Below are positions 25,548-34,509 of a DNA stretch of 58,589 bases, piece after piece. Position 1 is the first letter of the stretch. Each line of letters begins with the position of its first letter. Below the pieces are notes generated by a model. The model was not told the DNA's origin, made no database searches, and saw nothing but the letters and a program-made list of their open reading frames with translations. The DNA lies in contig JAJYWA010000004.1 in NCBI GenBank assembly GCA_021791755.1, positions 1 to 58,589 of the forward strand, in the 5' to 3' direction. Made by a program: the position numbers and the translations under genes. The DNA is from Actinomycetes bacterium. Lineage in GTDB: Bacteria; Actinomycetota; Acidimicrobiia; Acidimicrobiales; JAJZXF01.

Positions 25548-28307
25548 TTGAAAGTGTGGGCGGAGCAGTTAGGATCGCTTCTGGTGCCCGGACACTTTAC
25601 GCACATCTACATGGCCCGCCAGGTTGCGGACTGGCTGTCAGGTCACGCGTGCTTCAATCCCGACGACAGCAGCGGCGCAAGCGACAGCCAAGGCCAAGGC
25701 CCTGCCAGCGGCAGCGGCAGCGGCATCGGCATCGGACCATTGCTTGGCGGGCTTGGCGGGCTGGATCCAGGGCGGGCTGGCGAGGTGATGTCGAGATGGC
25801 CTAAGTTCACCGGGCTCGGGGCCGTCGGACCGGACTTGTTCTTCTATTGCCAGGACTACTCTAACGGCGGCTTCACCGAGCACCCGCTCCCGGACGATCT
25901 GTTGATGCTCGCGATGGGCGTCGTCTATGCGGTTCGGGACGGCGGCGAGGAGAGGATGCGCCCGTTGCTGGTCCTGCTCGCCGAGGCGAACCAGCTCTTC
26001 GCTGGGATCGTAAGGATGATGATCAAGCTGGAGTCGATGTGGGGCGACGTCGTGAGCGTGTACAACGGGTCGGTCGATGCGATCGTCAGCGCGCTTGCCG
26101 CAGCCGCTGATGACCTTACCGGTGGAATCGTCGCTCAGGCGAGGGTAGCGCTGGACAACGTCGTGAACGGCGTCAAGCGCGCAGTCGCCGACGAGGTTGC
26201 CAGCTCGGATGATTTCTTCGCGGCGTTCGCCAAGGGGACTCGCAGCGGGTGGGACGAAAGGTCATTTGCCTGGAGCGACATGCTGCATTACCGCAAGACG
26301 AGCCAGATGCCTCGGAACCTGCTGCTCGAGGCCGAGCGGCAGTTCGAGCTCGACGGCGACGAGGAAAAGCGCGAGCAGTTCCAAGCCTTCGCTCTCGGGT
26401 GGACGTGCCACGTCGGAACGGACGTGATTGGCCACTCCTTCGTCAACGAGCAGGCGGGCGGACCCTTCCGCACGCACTGGCAGCGCCATCACGTGATCGA
26501 GAACCATATGGACGCGTGGATCTACCGGCAGGCCGGAGCCGGAGGGGCGCTCCCGCTGGACCAGCTGGGGGCGGATGAGACCTATCCTGACATAGGCGAG
26601 TCGGCTCTCACCTTTGCGATCGGCTTGAGCGGCGACCGCCCGGAAGGTTGGGAGCGGCCGGAGAGCCTCCCCGAAGATGCCTCGGAGGTGAGAAAGCTGG
26701 TCGACTTGCCGTGCGAGATGCCCCGTTGGCTAGCGGAGGGGATCGTGCGGGCCATGATAGCGACCTACTGCGTGCCGGGCGAGCCGCAGCCCGAGAACCT
26801 CGGCGGTGACTCTTTCGCGCCAATGATCCCCAGTTCCCTGAACGCCCTCGAACCGCTCCTGCACGGCGCGGGGATAGCTCCCGAGACCCTTGACGAGCCG
26901 CTTGACGTTATCGCAGGGCGCGTCGCCTGGCGGCCGTCTGCTGATTTCGCTGTTCCGCGAGGCTACCCGCAGCCGTGGGAGCTTCAGGTCAGCTACCAGT
27001 TCATGCTCACGTACTTCAGACTTGCGTTCTGGGGCGGTTCCGGGCTCGCGAAGCCACAAAGACCCTCGTTGGTCGAGAGGCCGCCTCGCTCAGGCGCCGT
27101 CACTGGTTCCAGGCGAGCCCGCGACACGATCCGGGCGTTCACGAGCCCGGCGAGCTTCGGCATCCGCTACGCGCTGTACGAGGTCGCGATGTGGGGATGG
27201 GAGATGCTCAGTCGCGCTCACAACATCCTTGCTCACACGGGTTTTCTGCTCCCGCACGGGGAGCGGACCTACCCGGGAACGGGGGAGATGATGCTTCCGA
27301 ACGAGATCGACCTCGGGTTGATCAGCCTGGGTTCGACCGTCGACCCCGCCTTTGTGGAGGCGCTGGACAGTTCGGTGCGCTTTGTAGCCACCCTCGACTG
27401 CGATGCGGCGATCATCGGCCCGAGGCGTGATCCTCGCACCCGGGACTACCCGTACCTGCCAGTGCGGAGCGTGCAGGTCGCTGATGGTTCGGAGATCACG
27501 AATGCTGCGGGAATGGATGGCATGCTCTGGTCACTGCAGCGTCCAGCACGTGCTGCTCCGAACGAGCACCAACGGCCTTGGGCGCACCCGGACATCTCGA
27601 GGAGGCCGGATGGGAGCCTCTACCCCACGCCTTCAGAGCTGTCAGATCTCGATGCTCAACTGGAAGCCGCGGGTCGCCTGGCCGATCGCTCGGCCATCTT
27701 GGACGCGGGCGTGAGCCCTGCCGCAGGGACTCTCAGCGGTCCGTACCCGGCTGGCGCTCGCCCCGAGGACGTTCTCTTCCGGACCGGCCGGCTGGTTGAT
27801 CCGGCCGAGCGGGCGGCGTACGAGAACGCGGTGAGCCCTTCGCACACCGATGCGTTGAACGAGAGGTTGATTGGCCGGGGAGTGGGAGTGGATCATAGCC
27901 CGCTCGGAGATGCGATCCAGTTCTGCGGGTACCTGATGGGAAGGATCTTGTCCCCTGAGGGATATGGCGTCGACTTCAACCTCGATGCGGACAGGGGCTA
28001 CGGGTACCTGTGCTGGGACTGGATCCGCGGCGGCGCCGTCGCTGTGGATGACCGGGCCCGTAGCTACCGGCGGCCTAAGGCGCCTCCAGAGGGAGCGCGC
28101 CAGGAGCGTACCGGGACCGGAGAGCCGGCTCCAGGATGGGCTGGCGCAGCGCCGGACGCAGAGCAGGTCCCCGTGCAGCTACGTTACCTCGGGGTGGTGG
28201 AGCCAGAGGCTGCGCGCGGCGAGCGGTCCCTAGGGGGGCAGCGGGGCGCGGGGCGGTCGCGTGAGAGGCAGCGGGGCGCGGGGCGAACGAGGTCGGCAGC
28301 CCGTTGA
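25548..28307 (+). CDS. Large zinc-dependent phospholipase C-like protein
   Basis: 919 residues. The zinc-dependent phospholipase C signature is spread over the first 330 residues: PGHFTHIYMARQVADWL (about 14-30), LGAVGPDLFFY, a long helical stretch, then LGWTCHVGTDVIGHSFVNEQ and HWQRHHVIENHMDAW. The His/Asp pairs are suited to binding zinc. The remaining 580 residues contain no domain I recognise and end in an Arg/Gly repeat tail. There is no signal peptide, so the protein is cytoplasmic or exported by another route. TTG start (GTG 25554 is an alternative). The stop overlaps the aminotransferase start by 4 nt. Family membership is fairly sure; a lipase activity is not. Confidence 0.7.
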   Translation: MKVWAEQLGSLLVPGHFTHIYMARQVADWLSGHACFNPDDSSGASDSQGQGPASGSGSGIGIGPLLGGLGGLDPGRAGEVMSRWPKFTGLGAVGPDLFFYCQDYSNGGFTEHPLPDDLLMLAMGVVYAVRDGGEERMRPLLVLLAEANQLFAGIVRMMIKLESMWGDVVSVYNGSVDAIVSALAAAADDLTGGIVAQARVALDNVVNGVKRAVADEVASSDDFFAAFAKGTRSGWDERSFAWSDMLHYRKTSQMPRNLLLEAERQFELDGDEEKREQFQAFALGWTCHVGTDVIGHSFVNEQAGGPFRTHWQRHHVIENHMDAWIYRQAGAGGALPLDQLGADETYPDIGESALTFAIGLSGDRPEGWERPESLPEDASEVRKLVDLPCEMPRWLAEGIVRAMIATYCVPGEPQPENLGGDSFAPMIPSSLNALEPLLHGAGIAPETLDEPLDVIAGRVAWRPSADFAVPRGYPQPWELQVSYQFMLTYFRLAFWGGSGLAKPQRPSLVERPPRSGAVTGSRRARDTIRAFTSPASFGIRYALYEVAMWGWEMLSRAHNILAHTGFLLPHGERTYPGTGEMMLPNEIDLGLISLGSTVDPAFVEALDSSVRFVATLDCDAAIIGPRRDPRTRDYPYLPVRSVQVADGSEITNAAGMDGMLWSLQRPARAAPNEHQRPWAHPDISRRPDGSLYPTPSELSDLDAQLEAAGRLADRSAILDAGVSPAAGTLSGPYPAGARPEDVLFRTGRLVDPAERAAYENAVSPSHTDALNERLIGRGVGVDHSPLGDAIQFCGYLMGRILSPEGYGVDFNLDADRGYGYLCWDWIRGGAVAVDDRARSYRRPKAPPEGARQERTGTGEPAPGWAGAAPDAEQVPVQLRYLGVVEPEAARGERSLGGQRGAGRSRERQRGAGRTRSAAR

Positions 28308-29704
28308 GCCAGCAGCAGGTGCGCCAGCAGCGGCTCATCTCCGGTGAGCTGCCGGGGCCGCGATCGCGTGCTCTCATGGAGCGCAGGTTGGCGGCGGTGC
28401 CACGCGGGGTCGCAGCGGCATTGCCTGTTTTTGCGGAGCGTGCGGGTGGGGGGGTAGTGGTGGACGTGGATGGTAACTCGTTCATCGACTTCGGCGGTGG
28501 CATTGCGGTGCTTGCCGTGGGCGCAAGCTCGCCCAGGGTCGCGTCCGCCGTCGCGGAGCAGGTGGCAAGGTTCACGCACACCTGCTTTCAGATCACGTCC
28601 TACGAGGGCTACGTAGCGCTCGCCGAGCGGCTCAACGAGCTTGCCCCGTGCGGTCCGGGTCCGCGACGCACCCTTCTCGTCAACTCCGGAGCTGAAGCGG
28701 TGGAGAACGCAGTCAAGATTGCGCGGATTGCAACTGGCCGGCCAGCGGTCGTCGCCTTCGAACATGGCTTTCATGGCCGTACGCTGCTCGCCATGAGCCT
28801 CACGTCGAAGGCGTATCCGTACAAGTCAGGCTTCGGCCCGTTCGCACCCGAGGTCTACCGAGCACCGTACTGCTACCCGTTCCGGGCCGCTGTCGACGGG
28901 GGATCCGGGGGCGATCCGGGATCCGGGGGAGGCACTGGAGGCCGCTCGGAGGAGGACAGAGCCTGTGGCTCTCGCTGCGCGGAGGCTGCGATCTCGATGA
29001 TGGAGCACCAGATCGGGAGCTCGCAGATAGCATGCCTGGTGGTAGAGCCAGTGCTGGGGGAGGGCGGCGCGGTCGTGCCTGCCAGCGGGTTCCTTGCTGA
29101 CCTCAGGGAGTACTGCACTGCGCGTGGCATCGTCTTCGTCGCAGATGAGGTGCAGTCAGGGTTTGCCCGGACAGGCCGGTGGTTCGCCATCGAGCGCTTC
29201 GGGGTCGCTCCTGACATCGTCGTGAGCGCAAAGGGGCTTGGCGCTGGCCTTCCGATAGGAGCGGTCACCGGACGGGCCGAGATCATGGACTCGGTCCACC
29301 CGGGCGGTCTTGGCTCGACCTTCGGCGGCAACCCGGTTTCGTGCGCAGCCGCGCTCGCTGCGATCGCGGAGATCGAGGAGCTTGGCCTCCTTGAGCGAGC
29401 CGAGCGCATCGGCGAGCGCGTCCTCGCCAGGCTCTCCCCGCTCGCAGAGGCGTCGGATCGGGTGGGCGAGGTGCGCGCTCTGGGAGCGCTCGCGGCGATC
29501 GAGCTCGTGACTGATAGCTCAAGTCGCTCGCCGGACCCCGGCGCTGCGTCAAGGGTCATCGAGCGCTGCCGAAACGAAGGGCTGATCGTGCTGGCAGCGG
29601 GCACGTACGACAACTGTGTTCGTATCCTGCCGCCGCTTGTGATCGGAGACGACCTGCTGGACGAGGGGCTCGAGATCCTCGCGCGAGCGTTATCGTCGGC
29701 TTGA
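28304..29704 (+). CDS. gabT: Class III PLP aminotransferase (4-aminobutyrate type)
   Basis: 466 residues. Seen: FIDFGGGIAVLAVG, LLVNSGAEAVENAVKIAR for phosphate binding, EHGFHGRTLLAMSLTSK, VADEVQSGFARTGRWFA with the PLP-binding Asp, the Schiff-base lysine in VVSAKGLGAGLPIGA, and HPGGLGSTFGGNPVSCAAAL. The motif set best fits 4-aminobutyrate aminotransferases, which pass the gamma-amino group to 2-oxoglutarate giving succinate semialdehyde; other omega-amino acids are possible. A Gly/Ser-rich insertion (about residues 195-225) interrupts the protein and is unusual. It is translationally coupled to the phospholipase-like gene. No succinate-semialdehyde dehydrogenase is nearby. Confidence 0.85.
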   Translation: MSQQQVRQQRLISGELPGPRSRALMERRLAAVPRGVAAALPVFAERAGGGVVVDVDGNSFIDFGGGIAVLAVGASSPRVASAVAEQVARFTHTCFQITSYEGYVALAERLNELAPCGPGPRRTLLVNSGAEAVENAVKIARIATGRPAVVAFEHGFHGRTLLAMSLTSKAYPYKSGFGPFAPEVYRAPYCYPFRAAVDGGSGGDPGSGGGTGGRSEEDRACGSRCAEAAISMMEHQIGSSQIACLVVEPVLGEGGAVVPASGFLADLREYCTARGIVFVADEVQSGFARTGRWFAIERFGVAPDIVVSAKGLGAGLPIGAVTGRAEIMDSVHPGGLGSTFGGNPVSCAAALAAIAEIEELGLLERAERIGERVLARLSPLAEASDRVGEVRALGALAAIELVTDSSSRSPDPGAASRVIERCRNEGLIVLAAGTYDNCVRILPPLVIGDDLLDEGLEILARALSSA

Positions 29705-29816
29705 GGCCCTTGCTGCCAGGTCTTGCTGCGGGCGCTTGCTGCTGGCAGCCAGGGCGCACAGGTCATGAGGCGCGTGCTCGTTCACGCCCAACCGTCCTGA
29801 GGCCGGCTGTGTCGCG

Positions 29817-31781
29817 GTGCGCATGACGCCTACAGTGGCGCTGATGGGTGACGCGACTGCGAGTGATGCAAGACCGATGATCTTGGTCGAAGGGCTGTGC
29901 AAGTCGTTCGGCGCGGTGAAGGCGCTGGCGGGGATCGACTTTACGGTGCCGGCGGGGACGGTGATGGGCATACTGGGACCCAACGGAGCCGGCAAGACCA
30001 CTCTGGTGCGCATCCTTTCGACGCTGATGTCACCGGATGCAGGTCACGCGGAGGTGGCCGGCTTCGATGTCGTGCGTGAGTCGCGTGCGCTTAGATCGAC
30101 TATCGGGCTCGCAGGACAGAACGTTGCGATCGACGAGCACCTGACGGGCTTCGAGAACCTCTACCTCGTAGGGCGGCTGCGTCAGATCGGCTACCGCGAA
30201 GCTCGCCGTGAGGCGGGAGAGCTCCTGGAGCGGTTCAATCTGGTGGACGCCTCCGGCAGGACCGCTCGTACCTACTCGGGCGGGATGCGCAGGCGCCTTG
30301 ATCTGGCGGCAAGCCTCGTCGGCCATCCTCCAGTGCTGTTCCTCGACGAACCGACCACAGGCCTCGATCCGCGAGCCCGCCTCGAGCTGTGGGAGGTGAT
30401 CGAGGGGCTCGTTGCCGATGGAACCACACTACTGCTGACAACGCAGTACCTCGAGGAGGCCGACCGGCTGGCGAGCTCGATCATCGTTGTCGATCAGGGA
30501 AGGATAATTGCGCAGGGCTCGCCGCGAGAGCTCAAAGCGACCGTTGGCGGCGAGCAGATAGAGCTGTCATTGGCGAGCGCCTCGGATCTCGACGGGGCGG
30601 CAAGCATCCTGGAGCAGGTGTCAGGAGCCGCGCCACAGGTTAACGTCGAGTCGAGAAAGATCCAAGTGGCCGCCCCGCGCGGCTCGGCAATGCTCGTAGA
30701 CGCTCTGAGAAGGCTGGACGAGGTCGGGATCGAGCCTGATGATGTGAGCCTTCGGCGTCCAGCTTTGGACGACGTGTTCCTCGCCCTTACCGGTCACGTG
30801 GCTGAGGATGCAGGCGGGGCGAGGAGTGTCGAGCTGGCGGACGACGACGGAGCTGGCACGGGAAAGCTGGTTGCTCCAGGGGACGCCGGCACGGAGAACC
30901 TGGCGGGTGACGACGGGCCTGGTACGGAGACGGAGCCGCGGAAACCGCGCATAGAGCCGCAGCGTGCCGAGCGGGTTGCTGCGAGCGCTCCGGCCGGTCT
31001 TCGTCATCGAGCCAGATGGATCACAGGCACGGCGACGGACACCAGAGTGGTGATGTGGCGCAATCTCCTGCGGTACCTCCGCCTACCTAATCTCCTCGTG
31101 TTCACGACCGTCCAGCCGGTGATGTTCGTGCTGCTATTCGACTTTGTCTTCGGCGGGGTGATCAAGCTCGTGGTCCACGGCCCTTACATCGACTACCTCA
31201 TGCCCGGCATCTTCCTTCAAGCGGTGGTCTTCGGTTCGACGCAGACCGGCATCGGGCTCGCCGAGGACTTTTCCCGCGGTATGGTGGACCGTTTCCGGTC
31301 GTTGCCGATGGCGAGGGTGGCTGTGCTCACTGGCCGCACGATGGCCGACACGGTCCGGAACATCTTCGTCGTGGCGCTGATGACTGGAGTTGGGGCGATC
31401 GTAGGGTTCCGTATCGAGAACGGCGTCCTTCCAGCGCTCGTGGTTGTCGTGATGGCAGTCGTCTTCGGTATGGCGTTCTCATGGATCTCGGCGGTGATCG
31501 GCCTCATCACCCGTGACGTCGAGGCTGCTCAGGCCGCAGGCTTCGTTTGGATACTGCCACTGACCTTTGCGAGCTCTGCGTTCGTGCCCGTAAAGACGAT
31601 GCCAGGCTGGTTGCAGGCGTTCTCGAAGGCCGATCCGGTAACGGTGGTGGTCGACGCTATGCGCGGGCTTCTGCTGGGTGGTCCTGTGGCGGTGCACATG
31701 TACGAGTCCATCGCGTGGGTCGCCGGCATAGTTGTTGTATGTGTCCCAGTCGCGTTGCGCCTTTACCGCCGGTTGACCTGA
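29817..31781 (+). CDS. Fused ABC-2 exporter, ATPase plus permease (DrrA-DrrB like)
   Basis: 654 residues. ATPase half (about 20-330): Walker A LGPNGAGKTTLV, signature TYSGGMRRRLDLA, Walker B VLFLDEPTTGLDP and a DrrA-type C-terminal region. A Gly/Asp/Glu linker with a duplicated DDG-GTG unit (about 340-385) leads to an ABC-2 membrane half (about 400-654) with six predicted helices and LPMARVAVLTGRTMADTVRN. DrrA and DrrB are usually separate genes; here they form one chain, so the exporter should be a homodimer. Likely cargo is a hydrophobic compound or lipid, but this cannot be read from the sequence. GTG 29817 is the longest start; ATG 29823 is equally plausible. Confidence 0.88.
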   Translation: MRMTPTVALMGDATASDARPMILVEGLCKSFGAVKALAGIDFTVPAGTVMGILGPNGAGKTTLVRILSTLMSPDAGHAEVAGFDVVRESRALRSTIGLAGQNVAIDEHLTGFENLYLVGRLRQIGYREARREAGELLERFNLVDASGRTARTYSGGMRRRLDLAASLVGHPPVLFLDEPTTGLDPRARLELWEVIEGLVADGTTLLLTTQYLEEADRLASSIIVVDQGRIIAQGSPRELKATVGGEQIELSLASASDLDGAASILEQVSGAAPQVNVESRKIQVAAPRGSAMLVDALRRLDEVGIEPDDVSLRRPALDDVFLALTGHVAEDAGGARSVELADDDGAGTGKLVAPGDAGTENLAGDDGPGTETEPRKPRIEPQRAERVAASAPAGLRHRARWITGTATDTRVVMWRNLLRYLRLPNLLVFTTVQPVMFVLLFDFVFGGVIKLVVHGPYIDYLMPGIFLQAVVFGSTQTGIGLAEDFSRGMVDRFRSLPMARVAVLTGRTMADTVRNIFVVALMTGVGAIVGFRIENGVLPALVVVVMAVVFGMAFSWISAVIGLITRDVEAAQAAGFVWILPLTFASSAFVPVKTMPGWLQAFSKADPVTVVVDAMRGLLLGGPVAVHMYESIAWVAGIVVVCVPVALRLYRRLT

Positions 31782-31885
31782 TCAGCCGGCAAGGTGGCGC
31801 AATGTGGCGGAGTAACCTCAACGGCGTTTGGATCGGTGGCTTCCGCTGCACGGCAGTGTAGGATGCGTGTGGAGGCACGACACTG

Positions 31886-33088
31886 GTGGTACAGAAACAT
31901 CTGCATGCGAGATCACGTGGTGGTCTAGGCACTCGCTTGCTACGAGATGTGAGAGCGCGGGCAACAACAGCGCGAGTAGCAGCAGGTGGTGCGGCCTCTA
32001 CGATCATCGCTGGCGTGGCGGTGTTGCTCCTCGTAGGAGCGGGTCTTTCCTACAGGTCCGGGGGGTCGCCTGCATCGGCGACAGCGTCCAGCGCCACGCT
32101 CGCGCCGAACGCACCCTTCACTCTGGTCGCGATCTCACCGGGGTCAACCGCGTCCACCGTGGCGTTCGATCTCCCGCTCAGGCTCAGGTTCTCGCAGCCG
32201 CTCGCAGCGAGCACGCCGTTGCCGAGCCTTGCTCCGGCCGTGCCTGGCCGTTGGCTCGCGACCGGCAGATCGTCACTCACCTTCGTCGCCTCGTCGCCGG
32301 AGGTACCGGGAACCAAGGTGGTCCTCACTGTACCTGGCGGCAATGGTGGCGTGCGTTCGGTGACCGGTCGGGTCCTCGCCCGATCACAGGTGGCATCTTG
32401 GACTGTCAAGCCCGGCTCGGTCCTGCTCTTGCAGGAGATCCTGGCTCAGCTCGGCTACCTGCCTGTGACATGGACCCCGATCGGACAGGGGCCGCCGAGC
32501 CCGGCAATGTACGCGCATGGCCAGCTCGGCGTCTTCTCGTGGCGCTGGGCGTCGGTCCCGCAACAGCTCCAGGCGCTCTGGGCGCCGGGTCAGTACACGG
32601 TCGTGACGAGGGGCGCGGTCATGGCCTTCGAGAACGCCCACGGCATGACAACCGACGGTGTCGCAAGCCCGGCGGTGTGGGCGGCCCTTTTCCAGGCACT
32701 TCAGGCAGGGCAGCTCGATCCGTACCCGTACGCATATGCAATGGTCTCGATGGCGAGCCCTGAGAACCTCGTGCTCTGGGTCGAGGGCGCTGACATCTAC
32801 TCCAGCCTGGCCAACACCGGTATCCCGGTGTCGCCGACGCAGCCCGGCACGTTCCCGGTGTACCTGCGGTACACGTTCCAGGTGATGCGGGGGACGAACC
32901 CGGATGGGAGCACGTATGCGGATCCGGTCTCCTGGGTCAGTTACTTCAACGGCGGAGACGCGGTCCACGGGTTTGTCCGTGCGTCGTACGGGTGGCCGCA
33001 GAGCCTTGGCTGTGTTGAGCTGCCACCATCACACGCGGCGGTCGTGTGGCCGTACATGCATATTGGCACGCTGGTTACTGTGAGTTGA
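31886..33088 (+). CDS. L,D-transpeptidase (YkuD) with peptidoglycan-binding region
   Basis: 400 residues. An N-terminal membrane anchor (about 38-55) is followed by an Ig-like domain (about 70-180), a peptidoglycan-binding-like helical segment (LLLQEILAQLGYLPVTW and AVMAFENAHGMTTDG) and a C-terminal YkuD domain ending in HGFVRASYGWPQSLGC. His361 and Cys376 of the active site are present. It should form 3-3 cross-links or attach proteins in the cell wall. GTG start with GGAGG ten bases upstream. A small hairpin (AGGCG 33088-33092, CGCCT 33098-33102) between it and the convergent methyltransferase gene could end both transcripts. Confidence 0.88.
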   Translation: MVQKHLHARSRGGLGTRLLRDVRARATTARVAAGGAASTIIAGVAVLLLVGAGLSYRSGGSPASATASSATLAPNAPFTLVAISPGSTASTVAFDLPLRLRFSQPLAASTPLPSLAPAVPGRWLATGRSSLTFVASSPEVPGTKVVLTVPGGNGGVRSVTGRVLARSQVASWTVKPGSVLLLQEILAQLGYLPVTWTPIGQGPPSPAMYAHGQLGVFSWRWASVPQQLQALWAPGQYTVVTRGAVMAFENAHGMTTDGVASPAVWAALFQALQAGQLDPYPYAYAMVSMASPENLVLWVEGADIYSSLANTGIPVSPTQPGTFPVYLRYTFQVMRGTNPDGSTYADPVSWVSYFNGGDAVHGFVRASYGWPQSLGCVELPPSHAAVVWPYMHIGTLVTVS

Positions 33089-33105
33089 GGCGGGATTCGC
33101 CTAGA

Positions 33106-34008
33106 TCACGGCAGCGGATGCGGTAGGCCGAGCTCAGCGAGCGTCTTGTGAGCCTCCCGAGGCTGGGTCAGGTCCTCTCTGGCCCCAGGCGCCGCGAAGA
33201 TGTAGAGGTTCCAGGCCCCGATCAGCCCGTACGGCTTGATGTCTTCGTAGAAGCGGCGCTCAACGTCTGCCAGGCGAGTGAACCCGACGGCCTCGAATGC
33301 GGCGGTCCACCAGCCGAAAGATGCGATGGTGAGGTGACCCTCGACAGGCTGGCCCTCCGCATCACGCGCCAGGTCCTCGTAGGGCGCCGGGCCATCATAA
33401 GAAGGGCCGAGTGACTCGTAGTGCGCCAGCCGGGCATCGAGGACCTTGCCATTGAACCAGCCGTCAGGTCCATAGGCGTTCGGGCCGAACGAGGGGATCG
33501 TTGCGACGAGGCAGCCAGAGCAGATCCGGCGCAGCTCGGCGACGGCACGGGGCACATCTGCGGGCGGCAGGTGCTCGAGAGTCTCGAGTGCGCAGACCAA
33601 CTCGACACTCGCGTCCGGCAGCGGGAGACCCCGGACGAGGTCAGCGTGGCGGACAAAGGGAGCGACAGCAGGCGGTGCGTGGTTGATCGCATAAGAGCTT
33701 ATGTCGAAGCCCTGCGCGTCGATGCCGAGCTCCCTCAGCACCTCGACTACGAACCCGAGCGAGCAACCAATGTCTACGGCCGATCGTGCTCGAAAGTTGC
33801 GCCAGATCGCATAGGCCGCGATGTCCGCATTGGATGTCACGCGGTTGTAGCCAGCTGGATAGCCCGACAGCCCCTCTCTGCCAGACGGGTCACGGCCCTC
33901 GCCGAAGTAGCGAGCGCCGTATCGTGCCTCGTCGGCCACCGATGGATCGAGTGCGGCCGATTGATCGAGTGCGGCCGATTGATCGAGTGCGGCCGATTGA
34001 TCGTTCAT
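33106..34008 (-). CDS. Class I SAM-dependent methyltransferase
   Basis: 300 residues from ATG 34008. Motif I AVDIGCSLGFVVEVL, the acidic end of strand 2 (GIDAQGFDISSYAI) and VELVCALETLEHLPP as motif II region mark a Rossmann methyltransferase of the type often found with glycan or secondary-metabolite genes. The frame is open back to 34236, but GGAGG directly before ATG 34008 argues for the shorter form. The N-terminus carries three copies of an 18-bp unit (33945-33998) encoding DQSAAL. The conserved DPSGREGLSGYPAGYNRVT segment precedes the fold. Substrate unknown. Confidence 0.8.
   Translation of the reverse strand: MNDQSAALDQSAALDQSAALDPSVADEARYGARYFGEGRDPSGREGLSGYPAGYNRVTSNADIAAYAIWRNFRARSAVDIGCSLGFVVEVLRELGIDAQGFDISSYAINHAPPAVAPFVRHADLVRGLPLPDASVELVCALETLEHLPPADVPRAVAELRRICSGCLVATIPSFGPNAYGPDGWFNGKVLDARLAHYESLGPSYDGPAPYEDLARDAEGQPVEGHLTIASFGWWTAAFEAVGFTRLADVERRFYEDIKPYGLIGAWNLYIFAAPGAREDLTQPREAHKTLAELGLPHPLP
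33945..33998 (-). repeat. Three identical 18-bp repeats in the methyltransferase gene
   Basis: GATCGAGTGCGGCCGATT occurs at 33945-33962, 33963-33980 and 33981-33998 with no mismatch, encoding DQSAAL (first copy runs into DPS). Perfect identity suggests recent slippage. Confidence 0.95.
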
Positions 34009-34013
34009 GTGCA

Positions 34014-34040
34014 CCTCCGGCCTGTAACTTGAGCCGGAGG
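34014..34040. promoter_or_regulatory. Inverted repeat formed by two facing ribosome sites
   Basis: CCTCCGGC (34014-34021) and GCCGGAGG (34033-34040) are perfect 8-bp arms around an 11-base spacer. Each arm contains the ribosome-binding GGAGG of one divergent gene, the methyltransferase on the left and the 79-codon ORF on the right. Only 40 bases separate the two starts, so transcription of either gene must begin inside or across this element. Confidence 0.5.
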
Positions 34041-34048
34041 AGGCGCTG

Positions 34049-34288
34049 GTGGACGGAGCCCCGGCGCCGGAGAAGTCGGTTGTGCGAGAGGTGGTGGCGA
34101 GCGCGCGTTGGAGCTCTATTGAGGCTCTGCGCATCAATCGCCTCGCGACAGGACTGGAGTCGGCGAGACGAGCGAGAGCGCAGCGTATCGTTGGTGCGGC
34201 AGGCCGTAGGGCTGCCCGCAGGCTAATCCGACTCATGATGGCTCATGAGGCGAGGGCTGCCAGCAGTCTCATCCAGGTCATCAGGTGA
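34049..34288 (+). CDS. Small basic helical protein
   Basis: 79 residues from GTG 34049 with GGAGGAGG a few bases upstream. Composition is Arg/Ala-rich and helical (RRARAQRIVGAAGRRAARRL) with no transmembrane segment or known motif. It is divergent from the methyltransferase gene. It becomes credible only if that gene starts at 34008; otherwise it would be fully antisense to the longer form. A nucleic-acid-binding role is a guess from charge alone. Confidence 0.4.
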   Translation: MDGAPAPEKSVVREVVASARWSSIEALRINRLATGLESARRARAQRIVGAAGRRAARRLIRLMMAHEARAASSLIQVIR

Positions 34289-34509
34289 GACTTGCACCAC
34301 GGCCGATGCCAGGCAAGCTGGGGTGAAGACGGCGTTGGTGTTGCTGGTACCGTGGGCTGAGATGATCGTGGCCAATATGATCCTGTTGAGTCAGGTGCCG
34401 GAGTTTCAACAGGCATTTCCAGGTCCGCCGTTGCAGGTCGTGGCTCGCGTAGCAATGGCCATCGCCGTCACGTCGCAGTCCCGGTTGACCGGCGTCAGGT
34501 TGACCGGCG

